A stretch of DNA of 64,000 nucleotides, taken from positions 1-64,000 of the forward strand of contig JAFZSR010000026.1 in assembly GCA_017619275.1 (NCBI GenBank), given 5' to 3'. The notes under the pieces are model-generated. The model was not told the origin of the DNA, did not search any database, and saw only the letters and a program-made list of their open reading frames with translations. How positions within the stretch are numbered: position 1 is the first letter of the stretch; each line of letters begins with the position of its first letter. The DNA is from Prevotella sp. (GTDB lineage Bacteria; Bacteroidota; Bacteroidia; Bacteroidales; Bacteroidaceae). Shown here one piece after another: positions 24,794 to 34,300 of this stretch. Both the position numbers and the translations under genes were made by a program.

Positions 24794-26491
24794 ATGAGAA
24801 GAGTCGCTTTCTTTTTGTTCTTTTTCTGCTGGGGGAACGCCGCCTTTGCCCAGCAGTCGGTGAGCCTCGACGCGCTCTACAAGGAGCTTGATGCCGCCAT
24901 CGACTCTGCCGCCATCTTCCAGAAAAAGAAGACAGACGCCATCGACATTCTGAAGAAACAATACGCCTCCTGCCGCGACGATGAGGAGCGCTATCGGTTT
25001 GCATGGAGCCTTTATCGGGAGTACGTCGCCTTTGTCAACGACTCCACCTTGGCCTACCTGCAGCAATGCCTCCATTATGCCCGCCGCCTCCAGCGCTCCG
25101 ACTTGCTGGCCCAAGCCGAGCTGGCAATGGCCCATCAGCTGGCTGAAACGGGGTTCTATTCCGAGGCCGAGATCCACTTCAACCGCATCGCCAATGAGCC
25201 GATGGACAGTGCGATGCACATTTCGTATCTCTTGGGACGCAACCATCTCTATGGCGAGATGGGCTTTTATTCGCACGACCCTGAGCTGAGCCAGCACTTC
25301 CACTCCAAGGCCAACGCCCTTCGCGACTCCCTGCTGGCGCTTCTGCCCCACGATTCCGGCACCTATTGCGAACTGATGTCGAGGATGCTCAACAACCGTG
25401 GCAACACCGACGAGGCGCTGCCCTACAGCGACCAATGGCTGGCCCATGTGAAGCCCGCCACGCGCGACTATGCCATCATGGCTTTCTTCCGTTCGGAAAT
25501 CTACAAGCGCAAGGAAGACGTGACGATGCAGCGCTACTGGCTCATCCAATCGGCGCTGACCGACATCCGCCAAGCCATCATGGACCAGTCGGCCCTGTGG
25601 AGCCTGGCCAACAGCATCATGCAGGACGATGGCGACCTGGACCGCGCCTACCGATACATGGACTTCTCGTGGGGCTGCATATCGCAGTTCAGCCCCCACA
25701 TGCGCTCTTGGCTGGTGTCGCCCATCCTGACGCGTATCAACGACAAGTACAAGGCCAACCTGCACCAAGCCAACAGCAACCTGCGCTGGACGATAGGCGC
25801 CATCAGCCTGCTGGTCATCGGACTGCTGGTTTTGCTCCTTTATGTGCAGAAGAAACGCAAACAGCTGGCAGAGGCCAAGAGCGAGCTGGCGGCAGCCAAC
25901 GAGCAACTGTCGGCACTCAACGGGCAGCTCTCGGTGAATAACGACAATTTGTCGGAGGCCAACCGAATGCTATCCGACATCAATGGTCAGCTGCGGCAGG
26001 CCGTCATGCGGCTGAACGACTCAAATCGTGTGAAAGACGAATACATTGGAAAGTTCCTCAGCATCTGCTCGGAATATATCGACAAGCTCGACAACTATCG
26101 CATCCGCGTGAACCGCAAGCTGAAGGCAGGACAGCATGCCGACCTGCTGCGGATGACCAGCTCGGAGCAGCTGAAGGAAGACGAGCTGAAGGAACTCTTC
26201 GACAACTTCGACCAGGTGTTCCTGCACCTCTTCCCCACGTTTATTGCCGATTTCAACGCCCTGCTGCGCCCCGGCGAGCAGATCACGCCCTCGGCCGAAA
26301 ACCGTCTCAACACCGACTTGCGCATCTTTGCACTCATCCGCCTGGGTATCGACGAGAGTTCAAAGATTGCCGAGTTCCTGCACTATAGCCCCAACTCCAT
26401 CTACGCCTATCGGGCTCGCATCAAGAACAAAGCTGCCGGCAACCGCGACAACTTTGAAAACATGGTGAAGGTGATAGGGCTCAATCAGTGA
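24794..26491 (+). CDS. DUF6377 membrane-anchored transcriptional regulator
   Basis: 565 residues. A signal peptide (RVAFFLFFFCWGNAAFAQ) leads to a TPR-like helical region to about residue 325 (ALYKELDAAIDSAAIFQKKK and others). One membrane segment lies at about 332-352 (TIGAISLLVIGLLVLLLYV), followed by a coiled coil with repeated NxQLS (about 355-415). The C-terminal domain includes IRLGIDESSKIAEFLHYSPN and SIYAYRARIKNKA, which reads as a LuxR-like helix-turn-helix. This suggests direct periplasm-to-DNA signalling. It is adjacent to the polysaccharide region, which lacks any other regulator, so it is the best candidate to control it. It overlaps the convergent ThuA gene by 11 nt. Confidence 0.82.
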   Translation: MRRVAFFLFFFCWGNAAFAQQSVSLDALYKELDAAIDSAAIFQKKKTDAIDILKKQYASCRDDEERYRFAWSLYREYVAFVNDSTLAYLQQCLHYARRLQRSDLLAQAELAMAHQLAETGFYSEAEIHFNRIANEPMDSAMHISYLLGRNHLYGEMGFYSHDPELSQHFHSKANALRDSLLALLPHDSGTYCELMSRMLNNRGNTDEALPYSDQWLAHVKPATRDYAIMAFFRSEIYKRKEDVTMQRYWLIQSALTDIRQAIMDQSALWSLANSIMQDDGDLDRAYRYMDFSWGCISQFSPHMRSWLVSPILTRINDKYKANLHQANSNLRWTIGAISLLVIGLLVLLLYVQKKRKQLAEAKSELAAANEQLSALNGQLSVNNDNLSEANRMLSDINGQLRQAVMRLNDSNRVKDEYIGKFLSICSEYIDKLDNYRIRVNRKLKAGQHADLLRMTSSEQLKEDELKELFDNFDQVFLHLFPTFIADFNALLRPGEQITPSAENRLNTDLRIFALIRLGIDESSKIAEFLHYSPNSIYAYRARIKNKAAGNRDNFENMVKVIGLNQ

Positions 26492-27275
26492 TGCTACAGT
26501 TCTTGTCGCGGCTCACCACCCAGCGCAGGGCGTTGGTGAAGAGCAGTTGTTGCGTGGCGTCGATGAAGCCCTCGTCGCCATGTCCCATGTTCAGATACAC
26601 CATGCGATAGTTTTTGTTGGTCCACACGATGGGGAAGTCGCCGCCGTGGACGATGTCCTTCAGTCCGAAGGGATACATCTTCGGCGAGATGCTCAGCAGC
26701 ACCTCCACGTCGGGGTTTTCGCGTGGCGAAGGCTGCCACTGATAGAACTCGCTGGGCGGCACCACAAACTCGGCGGGCAGCGACCGTGTGACGGGGTTCT
26801 GCTGCGTGTCGCAACAGACGAGAGCCGCCTGCGGGGGCCAGTTGTTGCAGTAGAAGGTGCCACAGCCCAAGAACTTGTTCAGCCAAGGCCAGCGGGTGTT
26901 GCGGTCGTTGTAGGCTGCGGCATGGAAACCAATCCATCCGCCGCCCTGTTCCATATACTGCTCAAACACCTGGCGCTCGGCCTGAGCATGGGGCTGCGCG
27001 TTGAGGGCGATGACCACGCTGTACTGCTTGAGCCGTTCCAGCGAATAGTCGGCCAGCGAGGTGGTGCGGTCCATCAGCCAGCCCTCGCCATAGGTCAGCT
27101 TGTGCAGGAACTCCATTGCCTGATTGTCGAACTGCACATGGGCCTCCTCGGCCCCAGGCTCCCAATAGACGAGCGCACGGAAACGGGGTTCGCGGGCATA
27201 GTCTTGCGCCAAGGCAGGACCGTACAAGCCACACAAAGCAACGAAAAGAAAAAACAGGACGATACGTTTCATCAT
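26481..27275 (-). CDS. ThuA-like domain protein, exported (second of a pair)
   Basis: 264 residues with a signal peptide (RIVLFFLFVALCGLYGPALAQ). The ThuA-like, class-I-glutamine-amidotransferase-type fold shows RALVYWEPGAEEAHVQFDNQ, LKQYSVVIALNAQPH, the FEQYMEQGGGWIGFHAAAYND block, and the C-terminal PIVWTNKNYRMVYLNMGHGDE. Such proteins often accompany carbohydrate or DUF1080 enzymes and are thought to act on sugars, but the reaction is not established. It lies 9 nt after a paralogous gene on the same strand. Confidence 0.83.
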   Translation of the reverse strand: MMKRIVLFFLFVALCGLYGPALAQDYAREPRFRALVYWEPGAEEAHVQFDNQAMEFLHKLTYGEGWLMDRTTSLADYSLERLKQYSVVIALNAQPHAQAERQVFEQYMEQGGGWIGFHAAAYNDRNTRWPWLNKFLGCGTFYCNNWPPQAALVCCDTQQNPVTRSLPAEFVVPPSEFYQWQPSPRENPDVEVLLSISPKMYPFGLKDIVHGGDFPIVWTNKNYRMVYLNMGHGDEGFIDATQQLLFTNALRWVVSRDKNCSITD

Positions 27276-27284
27276 ACTATTATG

Positions 27285-28052
27285 TTACGGTTTTGACGGA
27301 TGTTCTGAAGTGGTGCCAGCGGCCCACAGGATGGCGTTCTCCATGAGTTGGACGAAGGCGGCATTCTCCCAAAGCAGGACGCTGTGCCCAAACTGGAAGT
27401 AGACATTGCGAGCGGGCTTGGCGGTGTTGGTCCAGATCACGGGGTGGTCGCCCATGCGGACGCCAGTGTCGGTAGTGTAGCTGGCCTCGTCGACATGGGC
27501 CAGCACATGCACGTGGCGGCGCGGGTTCTGCTCATAGATGTACCATTCGTCGTCGGGGATGACGAAGGTGGTGGGCACGCCCTGCATCACGGGATGGTCG
27601 GTATCTTCCACCTGCACGGTGCCGTCGCATTTCTCGGCAATATAGTTCTTGTAGACGATGCTTCCCATGAAATGGCTGAACCATTGCCAAAGGGGGTAGC
27701 CGTCGAACTGGCCCAGCAGGGTGGCATGGTGCAGACCCACGTAGCCGCCCTTGCCGCCGTCGATGTATTGCTGAAACTCTTCGGCAGCCTCCGCGCTCCA
27801 GGCGTAGGGCGGGTGGTTGAGCTGCAGCACCAGCTGGTGGCGGTTGATGTCGCCCCGTTTCAAGTTGATGGCATCGTTGACCACGGTGAGCTGCAGATGC
27901 AGCCGCTCCTTGTTCTGCTCCAACCACTGCAGTCCGCGGGCAGTAAAAGGCTCGTGCAGTCCACCCCGCTCGGCCAGCACCAGCACGCGAGTGGTGGTTT
28001 GTGCCCTTGCCATGACACAACAGAGCAGGAGTGCAAATAATAGTCTTTTCAT
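27285..28052 (-). CDS. ThuA-like domain protein, exported (first of a pair)
   Basis: 255 residues from the ATG at 28052, which gives a proper signal peptide (MKRLLFALLLCCVMARAQ). The frame opens 22 codons earlier without support. The fold signals are TTRVLVLAERGGLHEPF, HQLVLQLNHPPYAW, FQQYIDGGKGGYVGLHHATL and VIWTNTAKPARNVYFQFGHS. It is paralogous to its downstream neighbour in the order of motifs though distant in sequence. No consensus promoter is evident. The upstream gene is the GH16-GH18 enzyme, separated by a multi-hairpin element, so cotranscription is uncertain. Confidence 0.83.
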   Translation of the reverse strand: MKRLLFALLLCCVMARAQTTTRVLVLAERGGLHEPFTARGLQWLEQNKERLHLQLTVVNDAINLKRGDINRHQLVLQLNHPPYAWSAEAAEEFQQYIDGGKGGYVGLHHATLLGQFDGYPLWQWFSHFMGSIVYKNYIAEKCDGTVQVEDTDHPVMQGVPTTFVIPDDEWYIYEQNPRRHVHVLAHVDEASYTTDTGVRMGDHPVIWTNTAKPARNVYFQFGHSVLLWENAAFVQLMENAILWAAGTTSEHPSKP

Positions 28053-28150
28053 CTTATTGAAAAATAGGTTCATTTCATTCATAATTGGGCGTTGCCCGAC
28101 TGAAAACTGTAGCCGCAAATAGGCGGCTCGCTAGCCATTTGCTCGCTGCG

Positions 28151-28217
28151 AAAAAATCTCGTACGAGATTTTTTCAAAAGTCGTTCACTTTTTTCAAAAA
28201 GTCGTTACCAAATTTTT
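28151..28217 (-). repeat. Interspersed multi-hairpin element, type II, copy 2
   Basis: Minus-strand copy of the family, running AAATTTGGTAACGAC to ATCTCGTACGAGAT and a T-run. It begins immediately after the stop codon of the GH16-GH18 gene (0 nt gap) and points the same way as that gene. Confidence 0.9.
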
Positions 28218-30878
28218 CTATGGTGTAACCAGCTGATTCATTCGCTTTTGGCGGTTTTGAATATACAGCCCTCGCGAGGGCCGACTGTGTGACAATTGTC
28301 GGCCAGAAAGGTCGTAAGCTTTTTGAACGTCGACCGTTGAATTTTGGACGTTGCCGATGCCGGTGGTAAGGTTGTTGATGGTGAGCACAGCCGCCAGCGG
28401 GTTGGTGGTGTCGATGGTGAAAACCAGCGTCTGCTTCAGCCTAATGGCCCGCTTGCGATAGATGTTACCGTTGTCGTGGCCGTCGGTTCCGTTGCCGATG
28501 GCATAGTAGTCATCGACGAGGCTGAGCAGACAAGGCCCGTCGGCACCGCGAAACTCGTCGGCAGCGCCTCCAGCGAGCGACGGCTGGTGAAAGAACTTGA
28601 AATTCACCTGTCCGGCACTAATCTGCCGACCCGTCTCCAAGGTGATTTGGTGGCGGTTGGGAGCGACGGCAGCCAAGGGCAGCGCCTTATGCTCGTCCCA
28701 CCCTGAGCCAGCTTCAGCATCGTAGGCGGGCTTGCCCACGCAGTTGGCGGCACCAATCAGCCAGATGCACCCCGTACCGTCGGTACTGTTGTAGCAGCGC
28801 GGCTGACCGTCGTCGCCCAGAGGCGTCACGCGGAAGCACCGGCTGCCGAAGTCGGCGTTCACCTCATAAAGACCGCTGAGGGCGCGAAAGCGGTAGGAGC
28901 CGTCGGTGGCGGGTTCAAAGAAGTCGGGGTCGTAATACCAGTCGTCGCTCGTCATCGCCTTGTCGCCGATGGCGGCGTAGGTCTGTCCCTGCTGCAGGTG
29001 GAGCGTGGCGCTATAGATGCCATGGCCGCTGTACTCCAGCCGCGTGTCGCCCAGATAGAGGTTGTCCTTTTGCGTGGCGTTTCCTATCAGGCAGTCGTAC
29101 ACGGTGTTGCGCTCGGTGCCCATATTGTTGTCGTTGGCATATTCCCAATACATTCCCCCTGCCAGATCGTTGTCGACAATGTACTGGCATTTGATGGTGA
29201 GCGAGCGCTGGTTGTCGTAGCCATAGACGAACTGGCCCTGCTGGTTGGTGACGTAGGGCACCTTCGCCACGTCGTCCCAATTGTCAGTCCACTTGCCGCT
29301 TTTGATGCCGTCTTCAATCTCTTGCAGACTGATCTGCCCCGCCGAGCCGCTGCCGTCGGCATTGCCGTTGCCATAGAAGGCGAGGCCCATCACCAGCTTG
29401 TCGGCCGGCACGCCCGCCTTCAGGTGGGCATCAATGGCCTCGGTGCCCACCATCCACCCTTTGCCCACCTGTCCGCCACGATAGAGGGCCGAGTGGTGGT
29501 TGGGAGGCGATGCCATGTCGTAGGTCATCACGTTGACGAAGTCGAGATAGGGCATGCACGCCTTGAAATCGTAGTATCCTGCCCCGGCCTGCGACGCCAT
29601 GGTGAGCAGCAGCGTGTCGCCAAGGGCTTCGCGCAGGTCGCGCATCAGCAGGGTATAGTTCTGTTTCTCGTCGGCTGGCGACGTCTCGCCGCTCGAGTTG
29701 CTGCCGGGGAACTCCCAGTCTATGTCGATGCCATCGATGCCCCACTGCTGGCAGAACGCCAAGCACGACTGTGCGAAGTGCTGCCGTTTCTCGGCACTGG
29801 CGGCCATGGGCGAGAACTTTCCGCGCCCCCAGCCACCAATGCTGAGCAACACTTTGAGGGCGGGATTCTGCCGTTTCAGTTCCACCACCTGTCGAAAACG
29901 GCCGATTCCATCGACAAAAACGCCGCTATCGTCGCCCACGCCACCGAAGGCATAGTTGATGTGAGTCATCACCATGGGGTCGACGGGAACGGAACTCCAC
30001 GACGTGACGTAGGCCACTACTTTTTTTGCCGTAGCGGGCATGGGTTTCTTGTAGACGCGAACATAATCCACCAGCATCTCGGCAGGCAGGGCGCTCTCGT
30101 CAACACCTTGCGCGCCGCCCCATGAGCCACCCCAAGCCAGGTTGAGGATGGGATGGAAGGCATAGTGGAATGGCCACACGGCGTGGTCGTCGCTCTCTTT
30201 GTCGAACTGCAGCTGCAACTGTCCGTCGACATAGAAAGTCAGTCGGTCGGCCGTCCACTCCAAGCCATAGACGTGATACTCGTCCTCGGCGGTGGGCAGA
30301 TACAGCTCGTGCGTCTTCTGAGTGCCCTTGGTGTGGTTGTAGGCGTCGCAGTGGATGCTCGACGACACGTGGCCGGGGTTGTAGCCCACCTCCTCCATGA
30401 TGTCAATCTCGCCGCACCGTGGCCAGGGGTTGGTGTTCCAGTCCACGTTGCAGGGCATCATCCAGAAGGCCGGCCAGGTGCCCTTGCCCTTTGGCAGCTT
30501 GATGCGCGCCTCGAAATAGCCATAACGCCAACCCGTGGAGGGACGTGCGTTGATGCGGCCACTCACCACCTGTCCGTCGATCTTCTGACAGCGGATGGTG
30601 AGGTGGTCATCTTCAACAAACACCACCTTCTGCCCCCTGTAGGTCTTGCCCACATAGCGCTGCAGCTCGTTGTTCACCCAACCAGGGTCTTGAATCTCGA
30701 ATTTCCAGTTCTGGGTGTTCAACTCGGTGCCATCGAACTCGTCGCTCCAGTCCAGCTGGTAGCCTTCGGGCACGTAGCCCGACTCCTGGTGGGTGGTTGT
30801 CAGCCCGCTGCCCGTCTGTGCGGTCAGCGCGGTTGTCAGCATTGCCATCATCATGGCTGTAAAGATGCGTTTCTTCAT
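28218..30878 (-). CDS. GH16-GH18 fusion: beta-glucanase plus chitinase-like enzyme with C-terminal binding module
   Basis: 886 residues from the ATG at 30878; the longer start lies inside the promoter. Signal peptide, then GH16 (about 30-275): YQLDWSDEFDGTELN, the catalytic ExDxxE motif with E157, D159 and E162 in GEIDIMEEVG, laminarinase-like. GH18 (about 285-600): VVAYVTSWS, VLLSIGGWG and DGIDIDWEFPG with the acid/base at E389. A module about 640-840 (CIWLIGAANCVGKPAY, GQVNFKFFHQ) matches the three modules of the protein at 41078. A TTCAACG-type repeat encodes NVQNSTVDVQ before a C-terminal AYDLSGRQ tail. GH16 implies beta-1,3-glucan; the GH18 part could be a chitinase or an endo-N-acetylglucosaminidase. 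Confidence 0.88.
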   Translation of the reverse strand: MKKRIFTAMMMAMLTTALTAQTGSGLTTTHQESGYVPEGYQLDWSDEFDGTELNTQNWKFEIQDPGWVNNELQRYVGKTYRGQKVVFVEDDHLTIRCQKIDGQVVSGRINARPSTGWRYGYFEARIKLPKGKGTWPAFWMMPCNVDWNTNPWPRCGEIDIMEEVGYNPGHVSSSIHCDAYNHTKGTQKTHELYLPTAEDEYHVYGLEWTADRLTFYVDGQLQLQFDKESDDHAVWPFHYAFHPILNLAWGGSWGGAQGVDESALPAEMLVDYVRVYKKPMPATAKKVVAYVTSWSSVPVDPMVMTHINYAFGGVGDDSGVFVDGIGRFRQVVELKRQNPALKVLLSIGGWGRGKFSPMAASAEKRQHFAQSCLAFCQQWGIDGIDIDWEFPGSNSSGETSPADEKQNYTLLMRDLREALGDTLLLTMASQAGAGYYDFKACMPYLDFVNVMTYDMASPPNHHSALYRGGQVGKGWMVGTEAIDAHLKAGVPADKLVMGLAFYGNGNADGSGSAGQISLQEIEDGIKSGKWTDNWDDVAKVPYVTNQQGQFVYGYDNQRSLTIKCQYIVDNDLAGGMYWEYANDNNMGTERNTVYDCLIGNATQKDNLYLGDTRLEYSGHGIYSATLHLQQGQTYAAIGDKAMTSDDWYYDPDFFEPATDGSYRFRALSGLYEVNADFGSRCFRVTPLGDDGQPRCYNSTDGTGCIWLIGAANCVGKPAYDAEAGSGWDEHKALPLAAVAPNRHQITLETGRQISAGQVNFKFFHQPSLAGGAADEFRGADGPCLLSLVDDYYAIGNGTDGHDNGNIYRKRAIRLKQTLVFTIDTTNPLAAVLTINNLTTGIGNVQNSTVDVQKAYDLSGRQLSHSRPSRGLYIQNRQKRMNQLVTP

Positions 30879-30908
30879 ATCGCGATGTTGTGTGATGTGT
30901 TTCAGCTG

Positions 30909-30916
30909 CAAAATTA
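30909..30916 (-). promoter_or_regulatory. -7 promoter element of the GH16-GH18 gene
   Basis: TAATTTTG on the minus strand, 30 nt before the ATG at 30878. It overlaps the alternative upstream start and so rules it out. Confidence 0.65.
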
Positions 30917-31086
30917 GCACATTTTCACCACATTTCGCCCTCTATACGGCACAAATATGGATGCGACGTCCCCTGTAGCTTATCTTAACTACTTGTCGCC
31001 TCGGTGGTTATGCCGAAACTCCAGCATGCCGTCATCAACAGTAGGCTCAAAAGGCTCAGAGGGAAAGAAGGGGGGTGCGCGTGGCA

Positions 31087-31154
31087 TTTGCCCCTTGGAA
31101 AGGGATGATATTATTATCAAAAACGTCCATATTTTTTTGCCCCTTCGTGAAAGG
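31087..31154. repeat. Direct repeats upstream of susC
   Basis: TTTGCCCCTT followed after 1 or 3 nt by GAAAGG occurs at 31087-31103 and 31136-31154, about 49 nt (near five helical turns) apart. CGTCCATATTT recurs at 31124-31134 and 31203-31213. The arrangement resembles tandem regulator sites. Confidence 0.5.
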
Positions 31155-31218
31155 TTAAATAGCTAAATATTAGAGTATTGACATTTTTTTACCCTCCATA
31201 TTCGTCCATATTTGCTTG

Positions 31219-31241
31219 TTGATATGGTTGACTCATATCAA
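31219..31241. promoter_or_regulatory. Candidate operator at the susC promoter
   Basis: TTGATATG and CATATCAA form a perfect 8-bp inverted repeat with a 7-nt centre (GTTGACT). It ends 9 nt before the -7 element, so a bound protein would cover the -33 region. Confidence 0.55.
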
Positions 31242-31250
31242 TTTTCTTAA

Positions 31251-31258
31251 TATCTTTG
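31251..31258 (+). promoter_or_regulatory. -7 promoter element of the susC operon
   Basis: TATCTTTG matches TAnnTTTG, 57 nt before the ATG of susC. Confidence 0.75.
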
Positions 31259-31315
31259 CACTTGAAATCGAAACTGAACAGAAATAATTATAACAACTAA
31301 AAAACAATTAGCGAC

Positions 31316-34300
31316 ATGACAAGAAAGTCTGCAAAATTATTGTTCGCCTCCGTTGCGATGCTGCTGGGCGCCCTGCCCTTGCAAGCGCAACGGGTGGTGA
31401 AAGGACTGGTGGTCGATGCCGAGGGTACGGAACTGCCCGGTGTGAGCGTTGTGGTGAAGGGCAATGAGGCTGCCGGAACCACAACCACCATCGACGGCCG
31501 CTACGCCATCACCGCCAACCCTACCGACACCATCACCTTCACCTACATCGGCTTCATGCCACATAAAGAATATGTGGGCAGTCGCGAGGTAATCGACGTG
31601 GTGATGCGCGAAGACGCAAACACACTGGAAGAAACCGTGGTGGTGGCCTTCGCCAAGCAGAAGAAGAACTCGGTGATTGGCTCCATCGAGACCATCAACC
31701 CCGCCGAGCTGAAGACCCCCTCGACCAACCTCACCAACACGCTGGCAGGACGCATTGCTGGCGTCATCAGCTATCAGCGGTCGGGCGAACCGGGCAAGGA
31801 CAACGCCAACTTCTTCGTGCGTGGCGTCTCCACCATCAACAGTGCCCTGGCAGGACCGCTAATCCTCATCGACGGTGTGGAGATGTCGACCGAGGACCTG
31901 GCACGATTGGAACCCGAAAACATTGCCAGCTTCAGCATCATGAAGGATGCCACGGCCACCGCCCTCTATGGTTCGAAGGGCGCCAATGGCGTGGTGCTCG
32001 TCACCACCAAGAGCGGTCGTAAGGGAAAGATGAAAATCACCACCCGTCTGGAGACGCAGATTTCTACACCAACGAAGATTCTGGAGTTCCTGGATGGCGT
32101 GGACTACATGAACCTATATAATTACGCGCAACGCACGCGCGACACGAAGGGACTCACCAGCGACGCCTACCTGATGGAGAAGATTGAAAACACCGCCGCC
32201 GGCACCGACCCCATGCTCTATCCCAACGTCGACTGGTACGGCATGATGTTTAAGAACCAGACCATCAACACCAAGGCAACCATCACCGCCTCGGGCGGTG
32301 GCGAGGTGGCACAGTACTACCTCTCGGCCGCCTACACCCATGAAAACGGCTTGCTGAAGGTGCCCTCGGTGAACAACTACAACAATAACATCAGCATCAA
32401 CCGCTATAACATTCGCGCCAACATCGACGTGAACCTCACCAAGACCACAAAGGCTTCGGTGAAGGTGTACTCGCTGCTCGACCGCTCGAACACCCCTGCC
32501 GTGAGCACGTCGACGCTCTTCGACCAAATCATGCGCGCCAACCCCGTTGACTTCCCCGCCTACTACGACAAGTCGATCGATAACACTTGGTACTATGCCG
32601 ACCACGTGCTCTACGGAAACGCCGGACAACGCGCGCAATACCCCAACCCCTACGCACAGATGATGCAGGGCTACAGCGACGCCTTCAGCTATACGGGCAA
32701 CAGCATCTTCACCATCGAGCAAGACCTGAGCATGCTCACGCCAGGACTCTCGGTGCGTGGACTGGCCTCCTTCTCTTCAACAGGTTCCAACACCAACACC
32801 CGCTCGATGACCCCGTTCTACTATGCGCTGGTGACCAACGTCTCGGAACTGGGCACGAAGTACAGCCTGAACCAGATTGGCGAGGGAACCGACCGCCTGA
32901 GCAATCCCGAGCAGAGCCTGTCGACCAGCAGTTCCTACTATTTCGAGGTGGCAGCGCAGTGGAGCCGTCAGTTTGCCGACCACTCGCTCTCGGCGATGCT
33001 CGTGGGCCAGCAGAAAGAACAGCTGCGCGGCAATGCCGGCGGCGCCTTCGGCTCGTTGCCCATCCGCACCATGGGACTCTCGGGCCGTCTCACCTACAGC
33101 TATGCCGACCGCTATTTCGTGGAGGCCAACTTCGGCTACAACGGCTCGGAGAAATTCGACAAAGACCACCGCTGGGGTTTCTTCCCCTCCATCGGCGTGG
33201 GCTATATCATCAGCAACGAAAAGTTCTGGAGCAACCTCGGCCTCGACAAGATCTTCCCCATGTGGAAATTCAAGGCCAGCTACGGACTGGTGGGTAACGA
33301 CAACATCATGGGCACCAACGAGCGCTTCTACTATCTCTCCGACGTGAACACCAGCAACTCCAGCACCGGCTACCGCTGGGGCGAAAGCTTCGGAACCGTT
33401 TACGACGGCTACAGCATCACCCGCTATGCCAACGCAAAGATTGGCTGGGAAGCTGCGAAGAAGCAGAACTACGGCGTGGAGATTGACCTGCTGGGCAAGG
33501 CCAACATCCAGGTGGAATATTTCCGCGAGAACCGCGACGATATCTACCAGCGTATGCAGGCAGTGCCCCTGACGATGGGTGCCACCGCCGACATTTATGC
33601 CAACATGGGCAAGGCGCGCAGCCATGGCATCGACGCCTCGTTCGATATCAACTGGAGCATTACGCGCGACTGGTGGCTGCAGACACGCTTCAACTTCACC
33701 TACGCCACCAGCGAGTATATCAGCGGCGGCGACATCATCTACCCCGAAGCATGGCGCAACCGCATGGGTTACAATCTCAGCCAGCAGTGGGGCTACGTGG
33801 CCGAGCGACTGTTTATCGACGCCAACGATGTAGAGAACTCGCCGAGGCAGTTCGGCCTGGTGCCCAACAGCGACTATATGGCTGGCGACATCAAGTATAT
33901 CGACGTCAACAAAGATGGCGCCATCGACGAGAAGGACCAGGTGGCCATTGGCTACCCCACCGACCCAGAGATTATCTACGGCTTTGGTGCTTCCACGGGC
34001 TACAAGAATTTCGACATCTCGTTCTTCTTCCAAGGCTCGGCCCACTCATCGTTTTTCATCCAGCCCAGTAGCATCGAGCCTTTTGCCGCACACCGCAATG
34101 CCTTGAAGCTGGTGGCTGGCAACTACTGGAGCGAGGAAAACCCCGACCCGCATGCCTTCTGGCCCCGACTCTCCACCAGCATCCGCTCGAACAATACGGT
34201 CAACAGCACCTGGTGGCTGCGCAACGGCTCGTTCCTCCGCCTGAAGACCGTGGAGATGGGCTACTCGCTGCCCGCCAACTTCACCAAGAAGCTGGGCTTC

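Larger units (their letters stand above)
30921..31315. other. Divergent regulatory region between GH16-GH18 and susC, 395 nt
   Basis: No gene is seen. It holds both promoters, direct repeats (31087-31154), a TTGATATG inverted repeat and CCATATT words at about 31127, 31198 and 31206. The density of repeated short motifs suggests binding of one or more regulators. Confidence 0.6.

Noticed and set aside
30921..31315. A tRNA or small-RNA gene in the susC upstream region
   Set aside because: No cloverleaf, T-loop or terminator was found; the repeats fit regulator sites better.
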